Source of the DNA: Pseudomonas sp. R84
Lineage (GTDB): Bacteria > Pseudomonadota > Gammaproteobacteria > Pseudomonadales > Pseudomonadaceae
DNA length: 64,000 nt
Assembly (NCBI RefSeq): GCF_009834515.1
Contig: NZ_CP019426.1
Span: 6,093,501-6,157,500 of the forward strand
Direction: 5' to 3'
Shown here: piece after piece, positions 48,462 through 57,697 of the stretch
Layout of the letters: every line of letters starts with the position of its first letter
How positions within the stretch are numbered: the stretch's first letter is position 1
Position numbers and translations under genes: made by a program
The notes under the pieces: model-generated
The model's database searches: none
The model's input: the letters and a program-made list of their open reading frames with translations, nothing else
What the model was told of the DNA's origin: nothing

Positions 48462-49034
48462 ATGAAAAACGTCAGCCCCAGCTACCTCAAGCATCAATTC
48501 CTGATCGCCATGCCACACATGGCCGACCCGAACTTTGCCCACACCTTGACCTACATCGTCGAGCACACGGCCAATGGCGCTATGGGGATTGTGGTCAACC
48601 GGCCGCAAGAGCTGAATCTGGCCGACATTCTTGAGCAACTGCGCCCGGACATCGACCCGCCAGCACTCTGCCAGCACGTACCGATCTTTATCGGCGGCCC
48701 GGTGCAGACCGATCGCGGTTTCGTCCTTCACCCGGCGGGCAAGACCTTCCAGGCCACCGCGCAGCTGGACGGCGATCTGGCCCTCTCGACCTCGCAGGAC
48801 GTGCTGTTCGCCATCGCTGACGGCGTCGGCCCGGCAAAAAGCCTGATTGCCCTCGGTTACGCCGGTTGGGAAGCCGGGCAGCTGGAAGCAGAACTTGCCG
48901 ACAACGCCTGGCTGAACTGCCCGTACGACGCCGACATCCTGTTCAACACCAGCAGCGAACTGCGCCTCGAAGCGGCAGCCAGGCACTTGGGGATCAACCT
49001 CAGCCTGCTGACCAGCCAGGCAGGTCACGCCTGA
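48462..49034 (+). CDS. algH: YqgE/AlgH family protein
   Basis: A 190-residue cytosolic protein of the UPF0301 (YqgE/AlgH) family, starting MKNVSPSYLKHQFLIAMPHM. Conserved parts are GIVVNRPQELNLADIL near 47, FIGGPVQTDRGFVLH near 83 and LGYAGWEAGQLEAEL near 132. In P. aeruginosa AlgH affects alginate gene expression through an unknown mechanism. Its stop overlaps the ruvX start (TGATG), and this coupling is widely conserved. Confidence 0.93.
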   Translation: MKNVSPSYLKHQFLIAMPHMADPNFAHTLTYIVEHTANGAMGIVVNRPQELNLADILEQLRPDIDPPALCQHVPIFIGGPVQTDRGFVLHPAGKTFQATAQLDGDLALSTSQDVLFAIADGVGPAKSLIALGYAGWEAGQLEAELADNAWLNCPYDADILFNTSSELRLEAAARHLGINLSLLTSQAGHA

Positions 49035-49471
49035 TGGCGCTGCGTCTGATTCTCGGCTTCGACTACGGCACCAAACAGATCGGCGTCGCAGTCGGCCAGG
49101 TGATTACCGGCCAGGCCCGCGAGCTGTGCACCCTGAAAGCGCAAAACGGCATTCCCGACTGGAATCAGGTTGAAGCGCTGTTCAAGGAATGGAAACCCGA
49201 CGCCGTGGTCGTCGGCCTGCCGCTGAACATGGACGGCACACCCAGCGAAATGTGCCTGCGCGCGGAGAAATTCGCCCGCCGCCTCAATGGCCGCTTCAAC
49301 GTGCCTTTCTATACCCACGACGAGCGCCTGACCACCTTCGAGGCCAAAGGCGAGCGGCTGGTTCGCGGCGGCCAAAAAGGCAGTTACCGCGACAACCCGG
49401 TGGACGCCATCGCCGCCGCTCTGCTGTTGCAGGGCTGGCTCGATGAAAACACCGCATTGTTTGAATCCTGA
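49034..49471 (+). CDS. ruvX: RuvX (YqgF) RNase H-like nuclease
   Basis: A 145-residue RNase H-fold protein with predicted Holliday-junction resolvase activity and a known role in pre-16S rRNA 5' maturation in E. coli. The metal-binding residues fall in [26 protein letters not shown] and DERLTTFEA, with [13 protein letters not shown] near the end. The ATG at 49034 overlaps the algH stop. A UUCG-loop terminator follows. Confidence 0.93.
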   Translation: MALRLILGFDYGTKQIGVAVGQVITGQARELCTLKAQNGIPDWNQVEALFKEWKPDAVVVGLPLNMDGTPSEMCLRAEKFARRLNGRFNVPFYTHDERLTTFEAKGERLVRGGQKGSYRDNPVDAIAAALLLQGWLDENTALFES

Positions 49472-49472
49472 C

Positions 49473-49495
49473 AAGCGCTTCGGCGCTTTTCTTTT
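49473..49495 (+). terminator. Terminator with a TTCG tetraloop after ruvX
   Basis: AAGCGC (49473-49478), loop TTCG, GCGCTT (49483-49488), then TTCTTTT. It lies between ruvX and pyrR, so pyrR probably has its own promoter or depends on read-through. Confidence 0.75.
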
Positions 49496-49550
49496 GAGTG
49501 AAAAACCGAGTCGCGTCCAAGGACTGACTCGCCCCCAACAAGGAGCAACC

Positions 49551-50057
49551 ATGAGCCTGCCAAATCCCGCCGATCTGATCAGCCAGATGGCGACCCGCCT
49601 CAAGGCGCACCTTGCCCAGCGTGACATCACTGAACCGCGTTACATCGGCATCCGCACTGGCGGCATCTGGGTCGCGCAGGCCTTGCTCAAGGAATTGGGC
49701 AGCGACGCGCCACTGGGCACGCTGGATGTTTCCTTCTACCGCGACGACTTCAGCCAGAACGGCCTGCACCCGCAAGTGCGCCCGTCCGCCCTGCCCTTCG
49801 AGATCGAAGGCCAGCATCTGGTGCTGATCGACGACGTATTGATGAGCGGCCGTACCATCCGCGCCGCCATGAACGAATTGTTCGACTACGGCCGCCCGGC
49901 CAGCGTGACCCTGGTCTGCCTGCTGCACCTGGATGCCGGCGAGCTGCCGATCCGCCCCAACGTGGTCGGCGCGACCTTGTCGCTGGCGGCTCACGAACGG
50001 GTAAAGCTGTCCGGCCCCGAGCCGTTGACGCTCGAACTGCAAGACATGTCCCTTTAA
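49551..50057 (+). CDS. pyrR: PyrR bifunctional pyrimidine regulator/uracil phosphoribosyltransferase
   Basis: A 168-residue type I phosphoribosyltransferase fold protein. The PRPP loop is [18 protein letters not shown] (about residues 88-105), and [16 protein letters not shown] supplies the PPi loop. PyrR converts uracil to UMP and regulates pyr genes; in Pseudomonas the mechanism differs from Bacillus attenuation. The ATG at 49551 has AAGGAG upstream. It is followed by pyrB after 27 bp. Confidence 0.94.
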   Translation: MSLPNPADLISQMATRLKAHLAQRDITEPRYIGIRTGGIWVAQALLKELGSDAPLGTLDVSFYRDDFSQNGLHPQVRPSALPFEIEGQHLVLIDDVLMSGRTIRAAMNELFDYGRPASVTLVCLLHLDAGELPIRPNVVGATLSLAAHERVKLSGPEPLTLELQDMSL

Positions 50058-50084
50058 TCCGCCCTATTGAGAGTCCCCTTCGCG

Positions 50085-51089
50085 ATGACGCCTCTAGATA
50101 CCAAGCGCCCGCTGCAGCTCAATGATCAGGGCCAGCTGCGCCACTTCCTCTCGCTCGACGGCCTGCGCCGCGAGTTGCTGACGGAAATCCTCGACACTGC
50201 CGACTCGTTTCTCGAAGTCGGAGCCCGGGCGGTGAAGAAAGTCCCGTTGCTGCGCGGCAAGACCGTGTGCAACGTGTTCTTCGAAAACTCCACGCGCACC
50301 CGCACCACCTTTGAACTGGCGGCCCAGCGGCTGTCGGCGGACGTGATCACCCTGAATGTGTCGACCTCGTCGGCGAGCAAGGGCGAAACGCTGCTCGACA
50401 CCTTGCGCAACCTCGAAGCCATGGCCGCCGACATGTTCGTCGTACGCCACGGTGATTCCGGCGCCGCGCACTTCATCGCCGAACATGTCTGCCCGCAAGT
50501 GGCGATCATCAACGGCGGCGACGGCCGTCACGCCCACCCGACGCAGGGCATGCTCGACATGCTCACCATCCGTCGGCACAAGGGCGGTTTCGAAAACCTC
50601 TCGGTGGCCATCGTTGGCGACATCCTGCACTCGCGGGTTGCGCGCTCTAACATGCTCGCGCTGAAAACCCTCGGTTGCCCGGACATCCGCGTGATCGCGC
50701 CGAAAACCCTGCTGCCGATCGGCATCGAGCAATACGGCGTGAAGGTTTACACCGACATGACCGAAGGCCTGAAGGACGTCGACGTGGTGATCATGCTGCG
50801 CCTGCAGCGTGAACGCATGACCGGCGGCCTGCTGCCGAGCGAAGGCGAGTTCTACCGCCTGTTCGGCCTGACCACCGCGCGTCTGGCCGGGGCCAAACCG
50901 GATTGCATCGTCATGCACCCGGGGCCGATCAACCGCGGGGTGGAGATTGAGTCGGCAGTGGCCGACGGTCCGCACTCGGTAATTCTCAACCAGGTCACTT
51001 ACGGCATCGCGATTCGTATGGCTGTGCTGTCCATGGCCATGAGCGGGCAAACCGCGCAGCGTCAATTCGAGCAGGAGAACGCCCAGTGA
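50085..51089 (+). CDS. pyrB: Aspartate carbamoyltransferase catalytic subunit
   Basis: PyrB condenses carbamoyl phosphate and aspartate, the first committed step of pyrimidine synthesis. The 334-residue protein has the carbamoyl-phosphate motif [15 protein letters not shown] (about 66-80), [16 protein letters not shown] near 145 and LRLQRERM near 240. The ATG at 50085 gives the known start [18 protein letters not shown]; six upstream codons are open. Its stop overlaps the pyrC' start by 4 bp, as in pseudomonads where PyrB and PyrC' form one complex. Confidence 0.97.
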   Translation: MTPLDTKRPLQLNDQGQLRHFLSLDGLRRELLTEILDTADSFLEVGARAVKKVPLLRGKTVCNVFFENSTRTRTTFELAAQRLSADVITLNVSTSSASKGETLLDTLRNLEAMAADMFVVRHGDSGAAHFIAEHVCPQVAIINGGDGRHAHPTQGMLDMLTIRRHKGGFENLSVAIVGDILHSRVARSNMLALKTLGCPDIRVIAPKTLLPIGIEQYGVKVYTDMTEGLKDVDVVIMLRLQRERMTGGLLPSEGEFYRLFGLTTARLAGAKPDCIVMHPGPINRGVEIESAVADGPHSVILNQVTYGIAIRMAVLSMAMSGQTAQRQFEQENAQ

Positions 51090-52357
51090 AGCTCAGCATT
51101 CTCGGCGCACGCGTCATCGATCCAAGCAGCGGCCTGGATCAAATCACCGACATTCACGTTGAAGCCTGCAAGATCGTCGCCCTCGGCGCGGCCCCAGCGG
51201 GCTTCACGGCAGTAGAAACCATCGATGCCCAAGGCCTTATCGCCGCTCCAGGCCTCGTCGATCTGAACGTGGCCCTACGCGAGCCGGGTTACAGCCGCAA
51301 AGGCTCGATCATCAGCGAAACCCGCGCTGCTGCCGCCGGTGGTGTGACCAGCCTGTGCTGCCCGCCGAAAACCAAACCGGTGCTCGACACCTCCGCTGTG
51401 GCTGAGCTGATCCTTGATCGCGCTCGTGAGGCCGGCAACACCAAAGTCTTCCCGATTGGCGCGCTGAGCAAAGGTCTGGATGGCGAGCAACTGGCTGAGC
51501 TGGTTGCGCTGCGCGACGCCGGTTGTGTGGCGTTCGGCAACGGTCTCGAGAGCTTCCGCAACACCCGCACCCTGTGCCGGGCGCTGGAATACGCAGCAAC
51601 CTTCGACCTGACGGTGATTTTCAACTCGCAGGATCATGATTTGGCTGAAGGCGGCTTGGCCCACGAAGGCGCCGTCGCCAGTTTCCTCGGCTTGCCAGGT
51701 ATTCCGGAAACCGCTGAAACCGTGGCCCTTGCCCGCGACCTGTTGCTGGTCGAGCAGACCGGCGTGCGTGCGCATTTCAGCCAGTTGACCAGTGCTCGCG
51801 GTGTTGCCCTGATTGCTCAGGCGCAGGCGCGTGGTTTGAAAGTGACGGCGGATGTCGCGCTGTATCAGCTGATTCTGACTGACGAAGCGCTGATCGACTT
51901 CAGCAGCCTGTACCACGTGCAACCGCCGCTGCGTACGCGTGCTGACCGTGATGGTCTGCGTGAAGCGCTGAAGTCCGGTGTAGTGTCGGCGATTTCCAGC
52001 CATCACCAACCGCACGAACGCGATGCCAAACTGGCGCCGTTCGGCGCGACAGAGCCGGGCATCAGCAGTGTTGAACTGCTGCTGCCGCTGGCGATGACGC
52101 TGGTGGAGGATGGTTTGCTCGATCTGCCGACCTTGCTGGCGCGTTTGAGTGCAGGCCCGGCTGAAGCGCTGCGTCTGCCGGCCGGCAAACTGGCGGTGGG
52201 TGGGGCGGCGGATATCGTGCTGTTCGATCCGCAGGCTTCGACGGTGGCTGGTGAGAACTGGTTGTCGAAGGGTGAGAACTGCCCGTTCATTGGGCACACT
52301 TTGCCGGGTGTGGTTCGCTATACGCTGGTGGATGGGCGGATCAGCCACCAGGCTTGA
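51086..52357 (+). CDS. pyrC': Inactive dihydroorotase homologue PyrC', structural partner of PyrB
   Basis: A 423-residue dihydroorotase-fold protein. The metal-binding DxHxH motif of active enzymes is changed: residues 59-64 read DLNVAL, with Asn61 and Ala63 where histidines are expected. It is therefore probably catalytically dead, as is known for the pseudo-DHOase that Pseudomonas ATCase needs for assembly. The fold is otherwise intact ([43 protein letters not shown]). It is translationally coupled to pyrB (ATGA-type overlap). A functional pyrC must lie elsewhere. Confidence 0.94.
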   Translation: MKLSILGARVIDPSSGLDQITDIHVEACKIVALGAAPAGFTAVETIDAQGLIAAPGLVDLNVALREPGYSRKGSIISETRAAAAGGVTSLCCPPKTKPVLDTSAVAELILDRAREAGNTKVFPIGALSKGLDGEQLAELVALRDAGCVAFGNGLESFRNTRTLCRALEYAATFDLTVIFNSQDHDLAEGGLAHEGAVASFLGLPGIPETAETVALARDLLLVEQTGVRAHFSQLTSARGVALIAQAQARGLKVTADVALYQLILTDEALIDFSSLYHVQPPLRTRADRDGLREALKSGVVSAISSHHQPHERDAKLAPFGATEPGISSVELLLPLAMTLVEDGLLDLPTLLARLSAGPAEALRLPAGKLAVGGAADIVLFDPQASTVAGENWLSKGENCPFIGHTLPGVVRYTLVDGRISHQA

Positions 52358-52372
52358 TACCGCGTCGCCCCT

Positions 52373-52446
52373 TTCGCGAGCAGGCTCGCTCCCACATTGG
52401 ATCTGTGAACGACACAAATCCCCTGTGGGAGCGAGCCTGCTCGCGA
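52373..52446. repeat. REPIN-type inverted repeat, family A
   Basis: Facing family A motifs lie between convergent pyrC' and the TM2 gene. Confidence 0.85.
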
Positions 52447-52450
52447 TGAT

Positions 52451-52882
52451 TTACTGGAAGGCGCCCCTGCCCTCGGCGTTGCGTACAGAAACCTGATCAT
52501 TCAGCGTCCAGAAGTCATACAACACCCCCAGAAAGAACAACCCGCCCGTCAGCAGATAGATCAGGCCACTGATCCACTTGCCCTGATACATCCGGTGCAC
52601 ACCCAATGCTCCGAGGAACGTCAGCAGAATCCACGCCACGTTGTACTCGATCGGCCCGGCGGTAAAACGCAGATCCGCTTCGCGATCCATTGCCGGGATC
52701 AGAAACACGTCGATCAGCCAGCCAATGCCGAGCAAACCGAAGGTGAAGAACCAGATCGTCCCGGTCACCGGCTTGCCGTAATAGAAGCGGTGGGCGCCAG
52801 TAAATCCGAAAATCCACAGCAGATAACCGATGATTTTGCTGTGTGTATCTTGCTGCTGAACAACTTGTTGATAGGGGTTCAT
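52451..52882 (-). CDS. TM2-domain membrane protein
   Basis: A 143-residue protein with two TM2-like repeats. The first is IIGYLLWIFGFTGAHRFYYGKPVTGTIWFFTFGLLGIGWLIDVFLIP (about 17-63). The second, WILLTFLGALGVHRMYQGKWISGLIYLLTGGLFFLGVLYD, covers about 83-123. Each has a helix, a G-x-H-R-x-Y-x-G-K turn and a second helix. The function of TM2 proteins is unknown. The gene stands alone. About 250 bp upstream, before the NlpC/P60 gene, hold nothing recognised other than promoter-like sequence. Confidence 0.9.
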   Translation of the reverse strand: MNPYQQVVQQQDTHSKIIGYLLWIFGFTGAHRFYYGKPVTGTIWFFTFGLLGIGWLIDVFLIPAMDREADLRFTAGPIEYNVAWILLTFLGALGVHRMYQGKWISGLIYLLTGGLFFLGVLYDFWTLNDQVSVRNAEGRGAFQ

Positions 52883-53130
52883 GAAGACCTCGATTCACAC
52901 GATAGATAAATATTCTTGAATTCTTTGTGACTTTTTTACAGGTAGCCGACGTACGGCAAGTGTTACCGTTGCTACCGTCAAAGCCTTATAGCACCTGACT
53001 TCTGTCCGACAATTGCGTCCATTTGCCGCTTATTTGGTTCCGTTGGCTGCCAACTGAATCGACCAACGGACTCAGAATGAAAAAAAACTCTGTTATAAAG
53101 TTGCGCGCTATCACTGAAGAGCCACGCCTA

Positions 53131-53748
53131 ATGCGACCATTTTTCAAGACATGGCTAACCATCTGCCTATTAATGCCACTGGCCGCCCACGCCACCAATC
53201 GTGAGCAACGTCTTCCTAACGTTAACGGCTTTACCCCTAAATCCCATGCTTCGGCTCCCTCGAGCAAAAGCAGCAAAAGCAAAACCACCACGCTGAGCAG
53301 CAAGAGCCACAGCAAGCTGGTGCCACCGATGGCGAGCAAGGAAAGCAGCAATGTGCTGAGCCGTGCGGTAAACGTCCTCGGTACACCTTATCGTTGGGGC
53401 GGCAGCAGCCCAAGTAAAGGTTTCGATTGCAGCGGTCTGGTGAAATACGCGTTCAACGACGCTACGTTCGACCTGCCACGCACCTCGAATGCCATGGCCA
53501 GCGGTCACGGCGAGAAAGTCGAGCGCAAGGATCTGAAGCCGGGAGACCTGATTTTCTTCAACATTAAGAGCCGTCGGGTCAACCACGTTGCCATCTACCT
53601 GGGCAACGACCGCTTCATCCACGCGCCTCGTCGTGGCAAAGCGGTGAGCATCGATACGCTGAACAAGCCGTACTGGCAGCAGCATTACGTGGTTGCCAAG
53701 CGTGTGTTGCCGAAAGAACAAAGCCAGATGCGCGTGGTTCAGCGCTAA
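53131..53748 (+). CDS. NlpC/P60 family cell-wall hydrolase
   Basis: A 205-residue secreted C40 peptidase. The signal peptide (MRPFFKTWLTICLLMPLAAHA) supports the ATG at 53131, with a GAAGAG upstream; another ATG at 53077 would place a charged tail before the signal. A Ser/Lys-rich linker (about 35-75) precedes the catalytic domain: Cys in GFDCSGLVKYAF, His in VNHVAIYLGNDRFIHAP. Such enzymes cut peptide stems in peptidoglycan. It is convergent with pilT across a REPIN. Confidence 0.92.
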   Translation: MRPFFKTWLTICLLMPLAAHATNREQRLPNVNGFTPKSHASAPSSKSSKSKTTTLSSKSHSKLVPPMASKESSNVLSRAVNVLGTPYRWGGSSPSKGFDCSGLVKYAFNDATFDLPRTSNAMASGHGEKVERKDLKPGDLIFFNIKSRRVNHVAIYLGNDRFIHAPRRGKAVSIDTLNKPYWQQHYVVAKRVLPKEQSQMRVVQR

Positions 53749-53764
53749 GTCTTCGAAGCAAGAT

Positions 53765-53844
53765 CAAAAGATCGCAGCCTTCGGCAGCTCCTACATCGGG
53801 ATCAGCGTTTCCCTGTAGGAGCTGCCGAAGGCTGCGATCTTTTG
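53765..53844. repeat. REPIN-type inverted repeat, family C
   Basis: Facing family C motifs lie between the NlpC/P60 gene and the pilT 3' end. Confidence 0.85.
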
Positions 53845-53853
53845 CTTCTGACC

Positions 53854-54888
53854 TCAGAAATTATCCGGCGTACGCGCCTTCTCCCGCGCATGCTCGCGGC
53901 TGATCAAGCCCTTGGCCACCAGATCTTTCAGGCACATGTCCAGTGTCTGCATCCCCAACGACCCACCCGTTTGAATCGCCGAATACATCTGCGCGACCTT
54001 GTCCTCGCGGATCAGGTTACGGATCGCCGACGTTCCCAGCATGATCTCGTGCGCCGCCACCCGCCCGCCGCCGATCTTCTTGATCAGCGTCTGCGAGACC
54101 ACCGCCAGCAACGACTCCGACAGCATCGAGCGCACCATCGACTTCTCGTCACCCGGGAATACGTCGACCACACGGTCGATGGTTTTCGCCGCTGACGTGG
54201 TGTGCAGCGTGCCGAACACCAGATGCCCGGTTTCGGCGGCGGTCAGCGCCAGGCGAATGGTTTCCAGATCGCGCATCTCGCCGACCAGTATCACGTCCGG
54301 GTCCTCGCGCAGCGCCGAGCGCAGTGCGGTGGCGAAACTGCGGGTATCGCGGTGAACTTCACGCTGATTGATCAGGCATTTACGCGATTCGTGAACGAAT
54401 TCGATCGGGTCTTCAATGGTCAGGATGTGATGATGGCGATGGGTGTTGAGGTAATCGATCATCGCCGCCAGTGTGGTCGATTTTCCCGAACCGGTCGGCC
54501 CGGTGACCAGCACCAGCCCGCGCGGGGCATCGGTGATCTTTCGGAAGACGTCGCCCATGGCGAGGTCTTCCATGCTCAGCACTTTCGACGGAATCGTACG
54601 GAATACAGCGCCGGCGCCACGGTTCTGGTTGAAGGCATTGACCCGAAAGCGCGCGACACCGGGGACTTCGAAGGAAAAGTCGGTTTCCAGGTGTTTCTCG
54701 AAGTCGACCCGCTGGGTGTCGTTCATGATGTCGTAGATCAATTCGTGCACTTGCTTGTGATCCAGCGCCGGCAGATTGATCCGCCGCACATCGCCATCGA
54801 CACGGATCATCGGCGGCAGACCGGCCGACAGGTGCAGGTCGGAAGCGCCTTGTTTGGCGCTGAAGGCCAGCAGTTCAGTGATATCCAT
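53854..54888 (-). CDS. pilT: Type IV pilus retraction ATPase
   Basis: PilT is the hexameric ATPase that depolymerises type IV pili and powers twitching. The 344-residue protein has the N-terminal domain start MDITELLAFSAKQGASDLHL, Walker A GPTGSGKS (130-137), the Asp box region LTIEDPIEFVHESRK, Walker B ILVGEMRDLETIRLA and the His box FGTLHTTSA. The ATG at 54888 has GGAG upstream. The pilU gene that follows pilT in PAO1 is not here. Confidence 0.97.
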   Translation of the reverse strand: MDITELLAFSAKQGASDLHLSAGLPPMIRVDGDVRRINLPALDHKQVHELIYDIMNDTQRVDFEKHLETDFSFEVPGVARFRVNAFNQNRGAGAVFRTIPSKVLSMEDLAMGDVFRKITDAPRGLVLVTGPTGSGKSTTLAAMIDYLNTHRHHHILTIEDPIEFVHESRKCLINQREVHRDTRSFATALRSALREDPDVILVGEMRDLETIRLALTAAETGHLVFGTLHTTSAAKTIDRVVDVFPGDEKSMVRSMLSESLLAVVSQTLIKKIGGGRVAAHEIMLGTSAIRNLIREDKVAQMYSAIQTGGSLGMQTLDMCLKDLVAKGLISREHAREKARTPDNF

Positions 54889-54944
54889 AGCGCTCCTCAA
54901 TTCCAGTAGAATGCCGCGAACCTTCAGACCGCCGGCGCCTCTTG

Positions 54945-55631
54945 ATGTCCACGATAGCAGACAACATTTTCCACGTTGGTTCGCGCATCCAGACCGCGAC
55001 CCAGGCCGCACACCGTCCTGAAAACAGCGTCCAGTTGCTCGCCGTGAGCAAGACCAAACCCGCCCAGGCCCTGCGCGAGGCATATGCCGCCGGCCTGCGT
55101 GACTTTGGCGAGAACTACCTGCAGGAAGCCTTGGGTAAACAGCTCGAACTGGCCGACCTGCCCTTGATCTGGCACTTCATCGGCCCCATTCAATCGAACA
55201 AGACTCGCGCGATTGCCGAGCATTTCGACTGGGTGCACTCCGTGGATCGCCTGAAAATCGCTCAACGTCTGTCCGAACAGCGCCCGGCCGAGCTGCCGTC
55301 GCTGAACATCTGCATTCAGGTCAATGTCAGCGGCGAAGCCAGTAAATCCGGCTGCACTCCGGCTGACCTGCCGGCATTGGCCGCCGCGATCAGCGCACTG
55401 CCGCGCCTGAAACTGCGCGGACTGATGGCGATTCCCGAGCCAACCGACGACCGCGCCGAGCAAGACGCGGCCTTCGCCGCCGTGCAGAAATTGCAGGCGA
55501 GCCTTGATCTGCCGCTCGACACACTTTCCATGGGCATGAGCCACGACCTTGAGTCGGCCATCGCCCAAGGCGCCACTTGGGTTCGTATCGGTACGGCCCT
55601 GTTTGGCGCCCGCGACTATTCCCAATCTTGA
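54945..55631 (+). CDS. yggS: PLP-homeostasis protein YggS (PLPBP)
   Basis: A 228-residue PLP-binding TIM-barrel protein of the YggS/PROSC family, which buffers pyridoxal phosphate in the cytosol. The PLP lysine is in QLLAVSKTKPAQAL (about residue 35), with GENYLQEAL, WHFIGPIQSNKTR and SMGMSHDLESAI as family signatures and VRIGTALFG at the end. It is divergent from pilT with a short 56-bp gap, and heads a yggS-proC-yggT-yggU run. Confidence 0.95.
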   Translation: MSTIADNIFHVGSRIQTATQAAHRPENSVQLLAVSKTKPAQALREAYAAGLRDFGENYLQEALGKQLELADLPLIWHFIGPIQSNKTRAIAEHFDWVHSVDRLKIAQRLSEQRPAELPSLNICIQVNVSGEASKSGCTPADLPALAAAISALPRLKLRGLMAIPEPTDDRAEQDAAFAAVQKLQASLDLPLDTLSMGMSHDLESAIAQGATWVRIGTALFGARDYSQS

Positions 55632-55654
55632 ACGTTTCCAGATAAGGACCACAC

Positions 55655-56473
55655 ATGAGCAACACACGTATTGCGTTTATCGGTGCGGGCAACATGGCGG
55701 CCAGTTTGATCGGCGGCCTGCGCGCCAAAGGTCTGGAAGCTGCACACATCCGTGCTAGCGATCCAGGCGAAGAAACCCGCGCCAAGGTCAGCGCTGAGCA
55801 CGGCATCGAAACGTTTGCCGACAACGCTCAAGCCATCGATGGCGTCGACGTGATCGTGCTGGCGGTCAAGCCGCAAGCCATGAAGGCTGTGTGCGAGGCG
55901 ATTCGCCCGAGCCTGAAACCCAATCAACTGGTGGTGTCGATTGCCGCTGGCATCACTTGCGCGAGCATGACTGCGTGGCTTGGCGAGCAGCCGATCGTGC
56001 GCTGCATGCCAAACACCCCGGCGCTGCTGCGCCAAGGCGTCAGCGGTTTGTACGCGACCAGTGAAGTGACCGCCGAGCAACGTCAGCATGCTGAAGAGCT
56101 GCTGTCCGCCGTCGGTATCGCCCTGTGGCTGAAAGAAGAACAACAACTGGACGCCGTGACCGCTGTGTCCGGTTCCGGCCCGGCGTACTTCTTCCTGCTG
56201 ATCGAAGCCATGACCGCTGCTGGCGTCAAACTCGGTCTGCCGAAGGACATCGCTGAACAGCTAACCCTGCAGACCGCGCTGGGCGCCGCGCACATGGCTG
56301 TGTCCAGCGATGTTGACGCCGCCGAACTGCGCCGCCGTGTGACCTCGCCAAACGGCACCACGGAAGCTGCAATCAAATCATTCCAGGCCAATGGCTTCGA
56401 AGCCTTGGTCGAAACCGCACTCGGCGCCGCCGCGCACCGCTCGGCCGAAATGGCCGAACAACTGGGCAAATAA
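55655..56473 (+). CDS. proC: Pyrroline-5-carboxylate reductase
   Basis: ProC reduces pyrroline-5-carboxylate to proline with NAD(P)H. The 272-residue protein has the Rossmann motif IGAGNMAASLIGGL at the N-terminus, AVKPQAMKAV near 68, and the dimer-forming C-terminal helices with AVSGSGPAYFFLLIEAMTAAGVKLGL. AAGGA lies before the ATG. It is cotranscribed with yggS (23-bp gap) and yggT. Confidence 0.97.
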   Translation: MSNTRIAFIGAGNMAASLIGGLRAKGLEAAHIRASDPGEETRAKVSAEHGIETFADNAQAIDGVDVIVLAVKPQAMKAVCEAIRPSLKPNQLVVSIAAGITCASMTAWLGEQPIVRCMPNTPALLRQGVSGLYATSEVTAEQRQHAEELLSAVGIALWLKEEQQLDAVTAVSGSGPAYFFLLIEAMTAAGVKLGLPKDIAEQLTLQTALGAAHMAVSSDVDAAELRRRVTSPNGTTEAAIKSFQANGFEALVETALGAAAHRSAEMAEQLGK

Positions 56474-56483
56474 GGAGCCTTAC

Positions 56484-57074
56484 ATGATTGGATTGAACAC
56501 CGCAGCGGTTTACGTGCTGCAAACCCTCGGCAGTCTGTACCTGCTGATCGTGCTGCTGCGCTTCGTGCTGCAACTGGTACGGGCGAATTTCTACAATCCG
56601 CTGTGCCAGTTCATCGTCAAAGCCACCCAGCCACTGCTCAAGCCACTGCGTCGGATCATTCCGAGCCTGTTCGGCCTCGACATGTCGTCGCTGGTTTTGG
56701 CGATTCTGGTGCAACTGGCACTGATGGCGCTGACCCTGCTGCTGACTTACGGCACCACCGGTAACCCGCTGCAACTGGTGATCTGGTCGCTGATCGGCGT
56801 GACCGCGCTGTTCCTGAAGATCTTCTTCTTCGCCCTGATCATCAGCGTGATTCTGTCGTGGGTTGCACCGGGCAGCCACAATCCGGGCGCTGAGCTGGTC
56901 AACCAGATCTGCGAGCCGGCGCTGGCGCCGTTCCGCCGATTTCTGCCGAATCTCGGCGGCCTGGACCTGTCGCCGATCTTCGCCTTCCTCGCGTTGAAGC
57001 TGATCGACATGCTGGTGATCAACAATCTGGCGGCAATGACGATGATGCCGGAAATCCTCCGTCTGCTGATGTGA
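56484..57074 (+). CDS. yggT: YggT family membrane protein
   Basis: A 196-residue inner-membrane protein with two YggT repeats. Each has a helix, an N-P-(L/A)-x-Q-like turn (ANFYNPLCQFIVKATQPLLKPLRRIIP and GSHNPGAELVNQICEPALAPFRRFLP) and a second helix. The function is not established; links to osmotic or potassium homeostasis have been proposed. The ATG at 56484 has AAGGAG upstream. Its stop overlaps the yggU start. Confidence 0.93.
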   Translation: MIGLNTAAVYVLQTLGSLYLLIVLLRFVLQLVRANFYNPLCQFIVKATQPLLKPLRRIIPSLFGLDMSSLVLAILVQLALMALTLLLTYGTTGNPLQLVIWSLIGVTALFLKIFFFALIISVILSWVAPGSHNPGAELVNQICEPALAPFRRFLPNLGGLDLSPIFAFLALKLIDMLVINNLAAMTMMPEILRLLM

Positions 57075-57367
57075 GCTGGTTTCGATGGGACGGTGACGAC
57101 TTGATCCTCGAGTGTCACCTGCAACCGGCAGCCCGCAGCGATGACTTCGCCGGGCTGCACGGTGATCGTTTGAAAATTCGCCTGACCGCGCCGCCGGTCG
57201 AGGGCAAGGCCAATGCTTGTCTGATGGGCTTTCTGGCCAAGGCGTTTGGGGTTTCCAAGAGCCAGGTCAGTTTGCTCAGCGGTGAGTTGAATCGGCAGAA
57301 GCGGGTGAGGATTTGCTCGCCGAAGAAGTTGCCGGATTTGCCGGGGTTGGTTGGGCGCTTGTCTTGA
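57071..57367 (+). CDS. yggU: DUF167 family protein YggU
   Basis: A 98-residue DUF167 protein. It shows the typical LECHLQPAARSDDFAG, APPVEGKANACLMGFLAKAFGVSKSQVSLLSGEL and KRVRICSP order. The function is unknown. The GTG at 57071 overlaps the yggT stop (GTGA), which implies coupling. Confidence 0.92.
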   Translation: MSWFRWDGDDLILECHLQPAARSDDFAGLHGDRLKIRLTAPPVEGKANACLMGFLAKAFGVSKSQVSLLSGELNRQKRVRICSPKKLPDLPGLVGRLS

Positions 57368-57384
57368 GTTTTGCGGCGCCTGCG

Positions 57385-57635
57385 CCCCTCACCCCAGCCC
57401 TCTCCCCCTGGAGAGGGAGCTGATCCATGGTGTTTTCGAAACCTGAGTTCAACTCGTTATCCCTCGTCGGCGTATCTCGAACATCCACCCCAGTCAGTCC
57501 CCTCTTCCTCCGGGAGAGGGAGCCGATTTGGGTGGTTTGCAAAACCTGAGTTCAACTCGATAGATCAGGTCGGCGTAGCTCAAAAGAACATCTCGGTCGG
57601 TCCCCTCTACCTCTGGGAGAGGGCTAGGGTGAGGG
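57385..57635. repeat. Long inverted repeat element, family D (two internal units)
   Basis: The CCCCTCACCCCAGCCCTCTC end and the facing GGGAGAGGGCTAGGGTGAGG end enclose two copies of the AACCTGAGTTCAACTCG unit. It fills most of the 330-bp gap between yggU and metX; the metX promoter must lie in the last 60 bp. Confidence 0.85.
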
Positions 57636-57697
57636 CCGCTTGCCGCTAACCCCCCCGGTCTTTAGACTTACGCCTCATTTCAACGAGAGCAGGGTCG

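Noticed and set aside
52318..52500. Short frames across REPINs (peptides with VGASLLAK or similar)
   Set aside because: These are translations of REPIN sequence. The same peptide appears at 18701, 24457, 48158, 62105 and 62792, which shows repeat origin.
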